Shown here piece after piece: positions 36,827-46,980 of a stretch of DNA of 64,000 nucleotides. The stretch covers positions 930,001 to 994,000 of the forward strand of contig NZ_JAUSUM010000001.1 in NCBI RefSeq assembly GCF_030813635.1, read 5' to 3'. The stretch is from Salibacterium salarium (GTDB lineage: Bacteria > Bacillota > Bacilli > Bacillales > Marinococcaceae). Both the position numbers and the translations under genes were made by a program. Below the pieces are notes generated by a model, which was not told where the DNA came from, made no database searches, and saw only the letters and a program-made list of their open reading frames with translations. Positions within the stretch are counted from its first letter, which is position 1. Each line of letters begins with the position of its first letter.

Positions 36827-36920
36827 AAGGCTGTTTCAAAAGGTATAAAGGTGTGAACAACGGTAAATCTTCCAACAGATTTATTGCCTGCTCAGCTTTT
36901 TCCCTTTGGAACAGCTTTTT
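36827..36920. repeat. Short inverted-repeat element D
   Basis: About 95 bp bounded by AAGGCTGTTTCAAAAGG and, inverted, AAAGCTGTTCCAAAGGG. The ends resemble those of element A/B (GGCTGTATCAAAAG), but the interior does not match. It could be a relic of the same kind of element. Confidence 0.45.
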
Positions 36921-36966
36921 CTAATATTTTTCTAGAAGATTACTAGAGAAAGCAAGGAGTAAATCA

Positions 36967-38061
36967 ATGAAAGAAATCGAACTTAAAATGCAAGGTGATA
37001 TTAAACGGCTTACGAACAAAACGTTTAAATTTGACGAAAGAGTAGGCGAAGGTTGGTTTTCCGCTGTTTATTTCTTAAAGACGAGAGAAATTGCTGAAAA
37101 ATATAAATCTAACGATATCGTAACTATGCAATTTTTTCAAAAAAAACATAGTGTTTTATGTGGCACAGATGAAGTCATTGCTTTAATCAAAACCTTCGCT
37201 AAAAACCCTGAAGAATTAGAAATATATTCGTTGGAAGACGGAGATAAAATAGAGCCTTATGAAACAGTATTAATGATTACTGGTCCTTATCAATATTTCG
37301 GACATTTAGAAGGATTAATTGATGGGATATTCGCTCGCCGCACATCTGTTGCAACGAATGTATATAATGTTGTAAAAGCTGCGAGAATATCTGGAACCCA
37401 AAAACCGGTAATATTTATGGGGGATCGTGACGACCACTTTACTCAACAGGCGGGAGATGGCTATTCTGCATATATCGGCGGCTCTAAAGCCCAAGCAACC
37501 CATGCTATGAGTGAATGGTGGGGAAAAAAAGGTATGGGTACAATGCCGCACGCGTTAATTCAACTATTTGAAGGAGACGTTGTAGCTGCATCGAAAGCCT
37601 ATCAAGAAACGTATCCAGAAGATGATTTAATGACGTTGGTTGATTATAATAATGATGTCATTACGGATTCATTGAAAGTGGCTCGAGAATTTGGAGAAGA
37701 CTTGAAAGGGGTTCGAATTGATACTTCCAATAACATGGTGGACCAACATTTCTGCAGACATCCAGAGGTTATGGGAGCATTTGATCCCCGCGGCGTTAAC
37801 TCAGAACTCGTTTTTGCATTAAGAAACGCTTTAGATGCTGAAGGATACCACCATGTGAAAATTCTTGCCAGCGGCGGGTTTACTGCAGAAAAAATAAGTG
37901 AATATGAATCGATGGGAGTACCTGTTGATATTTATGGCGTCGGCAGTAGTTTATTAAACATTCATATTGGTTTTACAGGGGATAATGTAAAAATCAACAA
38001 TAAAGATGAAGCGAAAGCAGGGCGCTACTACCGTCCGAATCCACGTCTGGAAAAAGCATAA
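36967..38061 (+). CDS. Nicotinate phosphoribosyltransferase-family protein
   Basis: 364-aa type II phosphoribosyltransferase related to PncB and quinolinate PRTase. Visible features: EGLIDGIFARRTSVATN, GDRDDHF, the GSKAQATHAM segment, IDTSNNM and the C-terminal ASGGFTAEKI phosphate-binding strand. It probably joins nicotinate or a related base to PRPP in NAD synthesis, but this branch is diverged from classical PncB. RBS AAGGAG before the ATG. Confidence 0.82.
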   Translation: MKEIELKMQGDIKRLTNKTFKFDERVGEGWFSAVYFLKTREIAEKYKSNDIVTMQFFQKKHSVLCGTDEVIALIKTFAKNPEELEIYSLEDGDKIEPYETVLMITGPYQYFGHLEGLIDGIFARRTSVATNVYNVVKAARISGTQKPVIFMGDRDDHFTQQAGDGYSAYIGGSKAQATHAMSEWWGKKGMGTMPHALIQLFEGDVVAASKAYQETYPEDDLMTLVDYNNDVITDSLKVAREFGEDLKGVRIDTSNNMVDQHFCRHPEVMGAFDPRGVNSELVFALRNALDAEGYHHVKILASGGFTAEKISEYESMGVPVDIYGVGSSLLNIHIGFTGDNVKINNKDEAKAGRYYRPNPRLEKA

Positions 38062-38094
38062 GGCAATGAAAATGAGAAAGGGGTCTGGCCATAG

Positions 38095-38763
38095 ATGGCT
38101 TCAAATGTGCCGGATTTAAAAAAATATCGTCAAGAAAAACAACAACAAGCAGATCAAGATTTTATAGAGTTATTAGAGTGCTACAACAGCTGGTTAAAAC
38201 GTAACACGAATTTACGTGAGAAAGTTAGAGCGAAACATTTATTCGCAGAATTGGCAGATCAAACAGTGGAAGATTTAGAAGAACAGCCATGGAAACAATA
38301 CTTTGAAGATTGGTTTGCCTTTGACTACATCACCATCATAGGGACACGTTTATTTGACATGTTTGTAAAAGAAAACGCTAAAAATCTGTCTCCTTCGAAA
38401 ATACAGCTAAGCGGTCTTATTTTGACGGCAGTACTTGAACCTTTTCAGATTATCGACCGAAACAACAATACAATACTGGCAACTCCACTACTAGGAGATG
38501 ATGAAAAGAGATTAACCTCGGTTTATGAGTTAGATGCGACAAGTTCCGAGACTTCTCACATTTTGGCGCGGACCGTTCACTGCGGATTTGAAGACAGAGC
38601 ATTTAGTCCGATGGTTCCACTTGTTTTACCCGAACAACATGATATCATTGACAAGTGGAAGTCTGTGTCAAAAGAAAAAGAGGCTGAAAATCAGCGGCTC
38701 CGTTTTATGAAAGAACATGGAGCAAGTTGGCTAACTTTTGCTGCAACTCGATCATCATTTTAA
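38095..38763 (+). CDS. Conserved protein of unknown function
   Basis: 222-aa soluble protein, no membrane segment. Residues 60-120 hold aromatic-rich WKQYFEDWFAFDY and a following KNLSPSKIQL...LEPFQII block, a pattern that reminds me of the helical domain accompanying SEC-C proteins, but there is no SEC-C cysteine motif. I do not recognise it with confidence. It starts 33 bases after the phosphoribosyltransferase gene with AAAGGGG upstream, so it is likely co-transcribed with it. Confidence 0.6.
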   Translation: MASNVPDLKKYRQEKQQQADQDFIELLECYNSWLKRNTNLREKVRAKHLFAELADQTVEDLEEQPWKQYFEDWFAFDYITIIGTRLFDMFVKENAKNLSPSKIQLSGLILTAVLEPFQIIDRNNNTILATPLLGDDEKRLTSVYELDATSSETSHILARTVHCGFEDRAFSPMVPLVLPEQHDIIDKWKSVSKEKEAENQRLRFMKEHGASWLTFAATRSSF

Positions 38764-38790
38764 TGTCTTATTGCCATATCTTTTCTTTTA

Positions 38791-38819
38791 TTGGAGGGGG
38801 AACCCGTTTCTGATATAAT
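38791..38819 (+). promoter_or_regulatory. Sigma-A promoter of murC
   Basis: TTGGAG, 17 bases, TATAAT, 108 bases before the murC start. Confidence 0.6.
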
Positions 38820-38927
38820 TATGTAGGTGTTTAAACAATTACTTAACAAACCTAGAATGAAACAACAAGTGTTTCTAACCCGAATGTTTAACAGACGGGC
38901 AGTAGGATAAGATGGAGGGCCATAATT

Positions 38928-40229
38928 ATGACGACCTATCATTTTATAGGTATTAAAGGATCAGGAATGAGCGCACTAGCTCAAATTCTTCATGATATGA
39001 AATGTAACGTGCAAGGATCAGATGTGGAAAAACGTTTTTTTACACAAAAACCTTTGGAAACAAAAGGAATTCCGATTCTCCCTTTTCAAAAGGAAAATAT
39101 AAAAAAAGGACAGACACTGATTGCTTCTCCTGCTTATGGAGAAGATAATCAGGAAATTAAAGAAGCGAAAGAATTAGACATACCAGTACATCGCTATCCA
39201 ACATTTCTGGGAGAATTTCTCGAACAATTCACTTCCATTGCTGTGACAGGTTCTCATGGGAAAACATCGACAACTGGTTTATTGGCCCATGTTATTGGTG
39301 AATACAAACCGACTTCTTTTTTAATTGGAGATGGCTCTGGCAAAGGGGAAGAAGATAGTAATTTTTTTGTCTTCGAAGCGTGTGAATACAGACGGCATTT
39401 TCTTCAATACAAACCGGATTATGCAATCATGACAAACATTGATTTTGATCATCCAGATTATTTTAAAGATGTAGACGATGTTGTTTCTGCTTTTGATGAA
39501 ATGGCGAAAAATGTAAAAAAAGGCATTGTTGCATGTGGAGATGACGAATATTTACAAACTTTAAATGCACCTGTTCCTATAATGTACTATGGGATAGATG
39601 GGAAATACGATTTTAATGCTGACAATATTCAGACGGATGAACAAGGAACAACATTTGATGTGAAAATACGTGGAGACCGATATGGCACGTTTATTATCCC
39701 AAGCTACGGAAGACATAATGTATTAAATGCGCTTGGTGTTATAGCAATTTGTCATTATGAGGAAGTTCCCGCCAGCGTCATGAAAGAACAGCTTGCTTCT
39801 TTCCCAGGAGTGAAACGGAGATTTACTGAAAAAGAAGTCGACAACCAAGTACTGATTGATGATTATGCACACCATCCTACCGAAATAAGAGCCACTCTAG
39901 AATCGGCTCAGCAGAAATATCCGGGCCGCGATGTTATTGCCGTTTTTCAACCGCATACGTTCTCAAGAACAAAAGCTTTCTTGGAGGACTTCGCTGACAG
40001 TTTAAGAGCAGCTGACCGCGTTTACCTTTGTGATATTTTTGGTTCAGCAAGAGAAGAAGACGGAGCCCTTTCTATTGAAGATTTACAAGAAAGGATTCCT
40101 GATTCTAAGATAATTACAGAAGAAGAAGTTGACCAGTTAAAATCACATGAAGAAGGTATCTTGTTATTCATGGGAGCAGGAGATATTCAAAAATTTCAGC
40201 AGGCTTATGAAAACTCTTTAAATGGATAA
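38928..40229 (+). CDS. murC: UDP-N-acetylmuramate-L-alanine ligase
   Basis: 433-aa Mur ligase adding L-Ala to UDP-MurNAc in the cytoplasm, first of the stem-peptide ligases. N-terminal [14 protein letters not shown] binds the UDP substrate, the ATP loop is [11 protein letters not shown], and [13 protein letters not shown] marks the C-terminal domain. RBS GGAGGG before the ATG. Terminated by a strong hairpin. Confidence 0.96.
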   Translation: MTTYHFIGIKGSGMSALAQILHDMKCNVQGSDVEKRFFTQKPLETKGIPILPFQKENIKKGQTLIASPAYGEDNQEIKEAKELDIPVHRYPTFLGEFLEQFTSIAVTGSHGKTSTTGLLAHVIGEYKPTSFLIGDGSGKGEEDSNFFVFEACEYRRHFLQYKPDYAIMTNIDFDHPDYFKDVDDVVSAFDEMAKNVKKGIVACGDDEYLQTLNAPVPIMYYGIDGKYDFNADNIQTDEQGTTFDVKIRGDRYGTFIIPSYGRHNVLNALGVIAICHYEEVPASVMKEQLASFPGVKRRFTEKEVDNQVLIDDYAHHPTEIRATLESAQQKYPGRDVIAVFQPHTFSRTKAFLEDFADSLRAADRVYLCDIFGSAREEDGALSIEDLQERIPDSKIITEEEVDQLKSHEEGILLFMGAGDIQKFQQAYENSLNG

Positions 40230-40273
40230 ATAAAAAGTCTTCTTTCTAATAAACGAAAGAAGACTTTTTATTT
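40228..40273. terminator. murC terminator
   Basis: Perfect 19-bp stem, arms 40228-40246 and 40255-40273, loop of 8. Confidence 0.9.
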
Positions 40274-40370
40274 ATCTAAATGTTAAAATTTTATAAAGAA
40301 GGTGTAAGGTGCCAACACAGCGAATAATATACTATAGACTAAAATTGGTTAAAAATCATAACATATTCAT

Positions 40371-40396
40371 GTTTTAAGAAGATCTATTCGTGGTAA
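40371..40396 (+). promoter_or_regulatory. Possible sigma-B-type promoter of ytxGH
   Basis: GTTTTA, 14 bases, TGGTAA, compared with the sigma-B consensus GTTTAA / GGGTAT. In B. subtilis the ytxGHJ operon is under sigma-B/sigma-H. The match is partial, so this is tentative. Confidence 0.35.
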
Positions 40397-40425
40397 ACTG
40401 AACAATAGGGAGGTGTAATCGTTCA

Positions 40426-40881
40426 ATGGAATTAGTTTACATAAGTGCACTCATTGTAGCACTTTCTATTGCGGCATTAGTTATCTATATTGTTAAAACA
40501 TTAAAAGCAGCAACGAGTACGATGGAACGGGTATCTAACACAGTTGAACGTTTTGAAAAGCAAATGGAGGGAATATCCAAAGAATCTGAGCAATTGGTTC
40601 AAAAAACGAACCTCATTGCGGATGATGTACAACATAAAACCGAATCATTGAACGGTTTATTTGCATCTCTGAGAAATGTAGGAGATTCCTTAGAAACAGT
40701 GAACAGTTCTTTTCAAAACATGTCTGATTCGATCAGCCGCCATTCAAAACAACAGTCAAATCAAGTAGCACAAGCTGTACAGTGGGGAAATGCGGCGATT
40801 GACATGTATGCCAAATGGCAGGAAAGAAAAAAGAAAACAGAAGTAAATCAAACAGAACAATCTTATACTACAGGGGGATGA
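40426..40881 (+). CDS. ytxG: DUF948 protein YtxG
   Basis: 151-aa protein of the YtxG/DUF948 family. One N-terminal membrane segment (YISALIVALSIAALVIYIV) is followed by a long coiled-coil-type region. It is a general-stress-associated membrane protein of unknown mechanism in Bacillus. RBS GGGAGGTG. YtxH follows after 6 bases. Confidence 0.87.
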   Translation: MELVYISALIVALSIAALVIYIVKTLKAATSTMERVSNTVERFEKQMEGISKESEQLVQKTNLIADDVQHKTESLNGLFASLRNVGDSLETVNSSFQNMSDSISRHSKQQSNQVAQAVQWGNAAIDMYAKWQERKKKTEVNQTEQSYTTGG

Positions 40882-40887
40882 TGCGCA

Positions 40888-41313
40888 ATGTCACAAATGA
40901 ACACGAAAGATTTTGTTATTGGTACATTAATAGGAAGTATTGTAGGAGCCTGCTCAGCTCTTTTATTAGCTCCAAAAGCCGGTAAAGAACTACGAGAAGA
41001 TTTGTCGGAAGGTGCTCAATCAGCAAAAATTAAAACGAGTGAATTTACAAATGAAGCTTATGAAAAAGGTTCAGAGTGGGCCAACCGCGCAAAAGACAAA
41101 TCGTCAGAACTTGCTAAAAATGTAACGGACCAATCCTATCAAATTTATGATCGGGTAAAAGGTGTTGCCGGTTCTGCATCGAATTCAAATGCGGAAAAAA
41201 CTGCAGATGAATTGGCAAATGAGCTCTCAGAGGATTTGGAATCCGAAGAAGAAAGAGTCAATGACGATGTGAGAGACTTACACGCATCAGCGTCAGAAGA
41301 ATCGGATAAATAG
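40888..41313 (+). CDS. ytxH: YtxH-like protein (general stress)
   Basis: 141-aa YtxH domain protein. The signature DFVIGTLIGSIVGACSALLLAPK holds a small glycine-rich membrane segment; the remainder is a charged helix ending in an acidic tail (residues 105-141). Operon partner of YtxG. The third gene of the B. subtilis operon (ytxJ) is absent here. Confidence 0.88.
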   Translation: MSQMNTKDFVIGTLIGSIVGACSALLLAPKAGKELREDLSEGAQSAKIKTSEFTNEAYEKGSEWANRAKDKSSELAKNVTDQSYQIYDRVKGVAGSASNSNAEKTADELANELSEDLESEEERVNDDVRDLHASASEESDK

Positions 41314-41322
41314 TAATAACGA

Positions 41323-41361
41323 AAAAACGCTTCGCAGCTTATCAATCTGCGGAGCGTTTTT
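41323..41361. terminator. Bidirectional terminator, ytxH / FtsA-like gene
   Basis: 15-base arms 41323-41337 and 41347-41361 with one T-G pair. The last codons of the minus-strand gene lie inside it. Confidence 0.85.
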
Positions 41362-43531
41362 CTGTATCTGCCTGATTTTTGTCAGTGAGAATGAGTTCGA
41401 TGTGATCGCCTTCTTTTATTTCATCAGTAAATGCAGCAGGCATACCATTTTGAGTAAGGTCCCATTTTTTGTTAGCCGATCCGCTTAAATCAACAGTTAC
41501 ATAGTGAAAGACATCTTGTACGATAAAAGTAGAACCGGAAACATTTTTTGTTGTTTTCACGTAATCCTCGTGGCTGACACTATCTTCTAAAGATGCTTCC
41601 GTATTGTTTTTTTCAATGTCGAGCATGTTTTTTTTCATTGTTATTTCCTCTTGATTGAACCGTATGTGCTTCGTTATGTCTGGATGTATTCCTTCTTGCT
41701 CGAGCAATTCCCGAATAGTAATGTTCGTTGTAGAAGATTGTTTGAACCTAATAGAATCTCCTGATTTAACAGTGTGGTTCATATTAGCTGGTTTCCCGTT
41801 AATTGTGCATTCATTTTTTAAGTTGGCGGGACTGACAGCTTTATTATCAAGATAAATAATTGCTTCGTTAGATTGTGGTTTTTCCCAATTCATAGCAGCC
41901 CAGATTTCTGAAATACTAGAAGGAAGCCGGCATTCTAAACGATCCCTATCCTGCAGCTCTACGTGTTGTGTTGTTGGTTCTCCGTTTTTCACATATAGCG
42001 GAGGTACTACAATATGTTTATCATTTACTGTTATCTGAAGTTCTGGTGGTTTGTCTAATAAGTCTTGAAATGTTGCCTCAGCTGGTTCCCCATGCCTGCC
42101 TTCGGTAATGGTTATATTGTCTTTAGCTGCTATTGTGTCTTTTAAATCGGAAGGTTCTCCATTTTTTTGGATGCTTGGAGCATCTCCTCTTGAGCCTGGA
42201 ATCGACACAACTCGTTCATTTAAAGTAACGACAATAGCTGCTCCCGGCTTCCCATATAGTTTAGGTATTGATAATCCGGAAGCCAAAACGGCATCGCCTA
42301 CGGTCAAGCTTTTAACATCGAATAAGCGTAGTGAGTCACCATTTACCGTGACAGGCATGTATTCTACGGGATGTTCTTTAGCTGCTATAGCGATACCAAC
42401 TGGAGTAACCAATTCAGGTCCTGGCTGGATATCAGAATAAGAAAGGTTTTTGATTGCGTCAATATCACGGATAGCTACTCTGTTTTCAGGGAGACCAAGA
42501 GCTTCACTAAGCTGTATTCCGATTTCTGGCGTCATACTTCCGCCACCTACCAACATGACCGCTTTTGGAACTTTTCGGTTTAATGTCATGATTTCGGAGC
42601 TGATTTCTGCTGCTAACTGTTGGATAACAGGGCGAATCGGCTGAAGAACTTCTTCAGGAGGATACATCGTTTCGATTCCGAGAATATCCGTGATCGACAC
42701 GTCTTCCTTTGACGCTAACTGCCGTTTCACTCGTTCTGCATCTGGAAAGTCGAGCAAAAATTGATCGCTTAGTGCCTCTGTGACTTCATCGCCTGCTATT
42801 GGTACCATACCATAAGCAGTAACAGTACTTAGATCAGTAATTGCAATATCGGATGTACCTGCACCGATGTCAACTAATGCTACGTTTAATCGCCTCATCG
42901 ATGGTGGGATTAATACGTTAATGGCAGCAATGGGTTCGAGAGTCAATGCTTCAAGAACTAGATTGGCTCTTTGTAAGGCGCTGATTAATGATTCAACAAC
43001 GACTTTTGGAAGAAATGTAGCAATTACTTCAACCGAAGCCGTCTGTCCGGATTGATCAATTAAACTTCCCATCTCTTCTCCATCCAAGTAATAAGCTATT
43101 ACAGAATAACCAACACAATGGTATCGAAAGCTTTTATCTTCTTTTTCTTCCGTTTCAAAAGCCAGTTTGTGTTGTGCTGATTGGACAGCCCCAAGTTCTA
43201 ATGGCGTCACGTCTTGTTGGTATACAGACGACTGGGAAGAAATATCAAGTTCCATCGCCCCTCGTTCCGTTTTTAAAGAACGACCGGCAGCAGCGACGCA
43301 GACTTTTTCAAGTTTGCCATGTCTTTCTTCTAAGGTCATCTTAATTTCTTCAAGCAGTTCAGCTACTGCTACAATATTATGAATTTGTCCATCCATCATC
43401 GAGCGTTCCTTATGTTCTCTTGTTTCCACATCCATTAGTTCAAATTCATCATTTGTACGCTTTAGTATTAATCCTGTAACGGAACGGGTACCTATATCTA
43501 AAGCGAATAAAGTTTCCTCATTATCTTTCAT
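41342..43531 (-). CDS. FtsA/PilM-like ASKHA ATPase with repeat-rich C-terminal region
   Basis: 729-aa protein. Residues 1-390 form an actin-like ATPase of the FtsA/PilM type: ALDIGTRSVTGLI (phosphate 1), ALVDIGAGTSDIAI (phosphate 2) and MLVGGGSMTPEIG (adenosine). The C-terminal 340 residues are beta-rich, with recurring NG-x-P...GD-x-I units at about 455, 514, 577 and 695. No membrane segment. It is not the canonical ftsA beside ftsZ; related long proteins exist in bacilli under the FtsA name, function unclear. Start set at the ATG giving KDNEETLFALDIG, with GAGGTG 10 nt upstream. Confidence 0.78.
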   Translation of the reverse strand: MKDNEETLFALDIGTRSVTGLILKRTNDEFELMDVETREHKERSMMDGQIHNIVAVAELLEEIKMTLEERHGKLEKVCVAAAGRSLKTERGAMELDISSQSSVYQQDVTPLELGAVQSAQHKLAFETEEKEDKSFRYHCVGYSVIAYYLDGEEMGSLIDQSGQTASVEVIATFLPKVVVESLISALQRANLVLEALTLEPIAAINVLIPPSMRRLNVALVDIGAGTSDIAITDLSTVTAYGMVPIAGDEVTEALSDQFLLDFPDAERVKRQLASKEDVSITDILGIETMYPPEEVLQPIRPVIQQLAAEISSEIMTLNRKVPKAVMLVGGGSMTPEIGIQLSEALGLPENRVAIRDIDAIKNLSYSDIQPGPELVTPVGIAIAAKEHPVEYMPVTVNGDSLRLFDVKSLTVGDAVLASGLSIPKLYGKPGAAIVVTLNERVVSIPGSRGDAPSIQKNGEPSDLKDTIAAKDNITITEGRHGEPAEATFQDLLDKPPELQITVNDKHIVVPPLYVKNGEPTTQHVELQDRDRLECRLPSSISEIWAAMNWEKPQSNEAIIYLDNKAVSPANLKNECTINGKPANMNHTVKSGDSIRFKQSSTTNITIRELLEQEGIHPDITKHIRFNQEEITMKKNMLDIEKNNTEASLEDSVSHEDYVKTTKNVSGSTFIVQDVFHYVTVDLSGSANKKWDLTQNGMPAAFTDEIKEGDHIELILTDKNQADTEKRSAD

Positions 43532-43642
43532 AGATTCATAACACCTCAAAAAAATATTCTGATGCAAATTTCCGTAAACACCGTTATCAAAGCATTATTA
43601 ACTTTAGCACTTAAAAGCGTTTAATTAATAAAGAAAAAGAGG

Positions 43643-43671
43643 GTGACAATTACTGAATCATCTTATATAAT
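43643..43671 (+). promoter_or_regulatory. Sigma-A promoter of aroA
   Basis: GTGACA, 17 bases, TATAAT, about 72 bases before the start codon. Confidence 0.65.
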
Positions 43672-43743
43672 AGTCCTTAATCATTAAAAAATGTAACACA
43701 GATTAAACGAAAATGGAAATTCATATAAGGAGTGGAGAAGAGA

Positions 43744-44820
43744 ATGAGCAATGAACAATTGGATGCACTAAGAGAACAATTAGATGACGTAAATATGCAA
43801 TTATTGGATTTAATTAATGAGCGTGCGCGTATAGCTCAAGAAATAGGACAGGTGAAAAGTACAGCAGGTCAAAAACGTTTTGACCCTGTCCGCGAAAGAA
43901 ATATGCTCGATATGATTGCTGAAAACAATAAAGGGCCGTTTGAAACAAGCACATTACAGCATTTATTCAAACAAATTTTTCAGGCAAGCCTAGAATTACA
44001 AGAGGATGACAATCGTAAAGCATTACTCGTTTCAAGAAAGAAGAAAGCAGAAAATACGGTTGTAGACTTGAAAGGTGAAAAAGTCGGTGATGGTCAGCAG
44101 CGCTTAATCATGGGGCCTTGCTCAGTTGAAAGTTATGAACAGGTATATGAAGTGGCTTCAGCTATGAAAAAAGAAGGATTAACATTGCTTCGCGGAGGTG
44201 CGTTCAAGCCTCGTTCTTCTCCATATGATTTCCAAGGACTTGGTAAAGAAGGTCTGGAAATCTTAAAACGCGTGGCAGATGAACTTGATATGACCGTAAT
44301 CAGTGAAGTGATGAACCCACAAGATGTTGAAATGGCAACGAAATACGTGGACGTCATTCAGATCGGAGCTAGAAACATGCAGAACTTCGATTTGCTGAAG
44401 GAAGTCGGTTCTCACAATACACCGGTTCTTCTCAAACGTGGTCTTTCTGCAACGATTGATGAGTTTGTTAAAGCGGCTGAATATATTATAGCTAACGGCA
44501 ATGAAAATATTATTCTTTGTGAGCGTGGTATTCGTACGTACGAAAAAGCAACAAGAAATACACTTGATATTTCTGCCGTTCCCATTTTGAAACAAGAAAC
44601 CCACCTGCCGATTCTTGTAGATGTTACGCATTCAACTGGACGTCGTGACCTCCTAGAACCAACAGCGAAAGCGGCTCTTGCCATTGGTGCAGACGGAGTG
44701 ATGGCAGAAGTACATCCAGATCCTGCAGTTGCGCTGTCAGATTCCGCACAACAAATGGATATTCCGCAATTCCAAGCGTTTCTTGAATCACTGCGCGAAT
44801 CTGGGTTGTACAAACTTTAA
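43744..44820 (+). CDS. aroA: Bifunctional chorismate mutase / DAHP synthase
   Basis: 358-aa fused enzyme, AroA in Bacillus nomenclature (AroG-type elsewhere). Residues 1-90 are an AroQ-type chorismate mutase ([15 protein letters not shown]); residues 105-358 a type I-beta DAHP synthase ([25 protein letters not shown]). It opens the shikimate pathway, and the mutase domain gives prephenate/chorismate feedback control. The ATG five codons into the frame gives the family length with GGAG 6 nt upstream. Confidence 0.95.
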   Translation: MSNEQLDALREQLDDVNMQLLDLINERARIAQEIGQVKSTAGQKRFDPVRERNMLDMIAENNKGPFETSTLQHLFKQIFQASLELQEDDNRKALLVSRKKKAENTVVDLKGEKVGDGQQRLIMGPCSVESYEQVYEVASAMKKEGLTLLRGGAFKPRSSPYDFQGLGKEGLEILKRVADELDMTVISEVMNPQDVEMATKYVDVIQIGARNMQNFDLLKEVGSHNTPVLLKRGLSATIDEFVKAAEYIIANGNENIILCERGIRTYEKATRNTLDISAVPILKQETHLPILVDVTHSTGRRDLLEPTAKAALAIGADGVMAEVHPDPAVALSDSAQQMDIPQFQAFLESLRESGLYKL

Positions 44821-44831
44821 ATAATGTTTAG

Positions 44832-44864
44832 AGCGTCTTCCTGTTATGAGGAAGACGCTTTTTA
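44832..44864 (+). terminator. aroA terminator
   Basis: 10-bp perfect stem, arms 44832-44841 and 44850-44859, then T-run. Confidence 0.85.
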
Positions 44865-45096
44865 TTATACACGTTTCTTATATCGTGTTTCTATGGAAAC
44901 GTGTTTTTAGAAAGTGCAACACGACAACTTTTATCTACTTTTCAATGAAAATCCGCGGATTTTTGTATAAAATAGTGTAAATTTTGGCGATTATACCGAT
45001 ATAACTAGGGAAAGGAATTGCGGAACCTCCTTAAGTTATAATATGATTACAGTACGTATGAAAGTAGAATGAAAGGAAAAAAGAGGAGGCATTCCA

Positions 45097-46098
45097 GTGA
45101 ATACAACAATTTATGACGTGGCACGAGAAGCAGGCGTTTCTATGGCTACTGTTTCACGAGTAGTAAACGGCAACCCAAATGTAAAACCAGCTACAAGAAA
45201 GAAAGTATTAGATGCCATTGAAGGTTTAGGATATAGACCAAACGCAGTGGCACGAGGACTTGCCAGCAAAAAAACAACAACCGTTGGAGTTATTATTCCA
45301 GACATTTCGAGCATCTTTTTCGCTGAATTGGCGCGTGGAATTGAAGATATAGCTACAATGTATAAGTACAATATTATTCTGTGTAACTCTGATCAGAATA
45401 AGGAAAAAGAAATTCATCTCATTAATACCATGCTAGAAAAACAGGTGGATGGTATCTTATTCATGGGAGGAGAAATTACAGAAGAGCATGCGGAGACTTT
45501 TAAACGCTCTCCTGTACCAATTGTATTGGCAGCAACACTTGATGCAGATAAAGAAATGCCGTCAGTGAATATTAATTATCAACAAGCTGCTTTTGATGCT
45601 GTATCTGATTTAATTAATGCTGGTGTGAAACGGGTGGGGATGGTAACTGGCCCACTGGAAGATCCGGTAAACGGATATCAAAAATTCAGCGGCTATAAAA
45701 AAGCGTGCGAAGAAAAAGGACAGGGTTTTGATGAAAACCTTGTTGCTGTTGGTGACTACACATATCACTCAGGTTTAGAGGGAGCACAAAAACTGGTTGG
45801 TTTGGATGATTCTCCAACGGCTATTTTTGCAGCAACAGATGAAATGGCTCTTGGAGTAATTCATGGTTTACAAGATATTGGGTTAAAAGTTCCAGAAGAT
45901 GTACAAGTTATCGGTTTTGATAACACGCGTCTTGCACAAATGGTACGGCCTACGTTAACTACAGTTGTCCAACCGATGTATGACATTGGAGCTGTATCTA
46001 TGAGGCTGTTGACAAAGTACATGAACAAAGAAGATGTGGAAGATGAGGTAGTTGCACTACCACATCTTATGGAATACCGGGATTCCACAACATTTTAG
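45097..46098 (+). CDS. ccpA: Catabolite control protein A
   Basis: 333-aa LacI-family master regulator of carbon catabolite control; with HPr-Ser-P it binds cre sites. N-terminal helix-turn-helix [22 protein letters not shown], hinge with [11 protein letters not shown], then periplasmic-binding-like core. GTG start with GAGGAGG 6 nt upstream. A cre-like site lies in the fru leader of this window, a plausible target. Confidence 0.95.
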   Translation: MNTTIYDVAREAGVSMATVSRVVNGNPNVKPATRKKVLDAIEGLGYRPNAVARGLASKKTTTVGVIIPDISSIFFAELARGIEDIATMYKYNIILCNSDQNKEKEIHLINTMLEKQVDGILFMGGEITEEHAETFKRSPVPIVLAATLDADKEMPSVNINYQQAAFDAVSDLINAGVKRVGMVTGPLEDPVNGYQKFSGYKKACEEKGQGFDENLVAVGDYTYHSGLEGAQKLVGLDDSPTAIFAATDEMALGVIHGLQDIGLKVPEDVQVIGFDNTRLAQMVRPTLTTVVQPMYDIGAVSMRLLTKYMNKEDVEDEVVALPHLMEYRDSTTF

Positions 46099-46170
46099 TA
46101 GTTTGTACTGTTGACTCGTGCCCGCTTGTGCACCCGGCAAAATTAGGTTATAGGGAGTCAGGGGATAATT

Positions 46171-46980
46171 ATGAAGAAATTTGATATTATGACGCCTATT
46201 GGATTGGTACTAGGAATTATAACCTTGCTGTTTGCAGTATTTACCAATGCGGGCTTAGGTTCTGTCGTTTTTTTTATACAAGTTGCTTCCTTATCCATCG
46301 TAGTTGGTGGATTAATAGCTGCTTTACTAATAGGCTTCTCTAAACAAGAGTTGAAGTTAATCCCAAAAATTACACGGGAAGCGTTTAAAGAACAAGATCA
46401 TGACCTTAATGAATTAATTGACACGTTCTCGGATCTTTCAACGAAAGCTAGACGTGAAGGTCTGCTTGCTTTAGAAGCGAGTCTGGATGAAGTAGATGAT
46501 CCTTTTATAAAAAAAGGGGTGCTGCTAGCTGTCGATGGTATAGAACCGGATATTATTAAAGATATTATGATGGCTGAAGTAGTTGCAATGGAAGAACGGC
46601 ATAAGAAAGGACGCCGCATCTTTGAAAAAGCAGGCGACTATTCTCCAGCTTGGGGAATGGTCGGTACACTGGTCGGACTTGTACTAATGTTACAAGAACT
46701 CGACGACCCTGCCACGCTAGGTCCAAACATGGCTTTGGCTCTTATTACTACACTTTATGGAACAGTCCTTGCAAATATGCTATTTATCCCGATGGCCAGT
46801 AAGTTAGAACAGAAAACGGATGATGAAGTATTCGTTAGACAAATCGTGATAGAAGGTGTCATTGGTGTTCAATCCGGACAAAATCCGAAGATTCTGCAGG
46901 AGAAATTGAGTGCATTTGTGCAGGAAAACGGTAAAGAGAAAGAAGCGGAGGAACAGGAGGAACTAGCCAATGAAGCGTAG
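46171..46980 (+). CDS. motP: Flagellar stator protein MotP
   Basis: 269-aa MotA-type stator subunit, four membrane segments. The cytoplasmic loop and the C-terminal WGMVGTLVGLVLMLQ and MALALITTLYGTVLAN are conserved. Position downstream of ccpA and pairing with the next gene mark it as MotP, which uses sodium in Bacillus. The stop overlaps motS by 11 bases. Confidence 0.9.
   Translation: MKKFDIMTPIGLVLGIITLLFAVFTNAGLGSVVFFIQVASLSIVVGGLIAALLIGFSKQELKLIPKITREAFKEQDHDLNELIDTFSDLSTKARREGLLALEASLDEVDDPFIKKGVLLAVDGIEPDIIKDIMMAEVVAMEERHKKGRRIFEKAGDYSPAWGMVGTLVGLVLMLQELDDPATLGPNMALALITTLYGTVLANMLFIPMASKLEQKTDDEVFVRQIVIEGVIGVQSGQNPKILQEKLSAFVQENGKEKEAEEQEELANEA

Noticed and set aside
44870-44909. Second hairpin and cre-like TGGAAACGTG after aroA
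   Set aside because: The cre match fails at a core position, and the hairpin is redundant with the terminator just before it.
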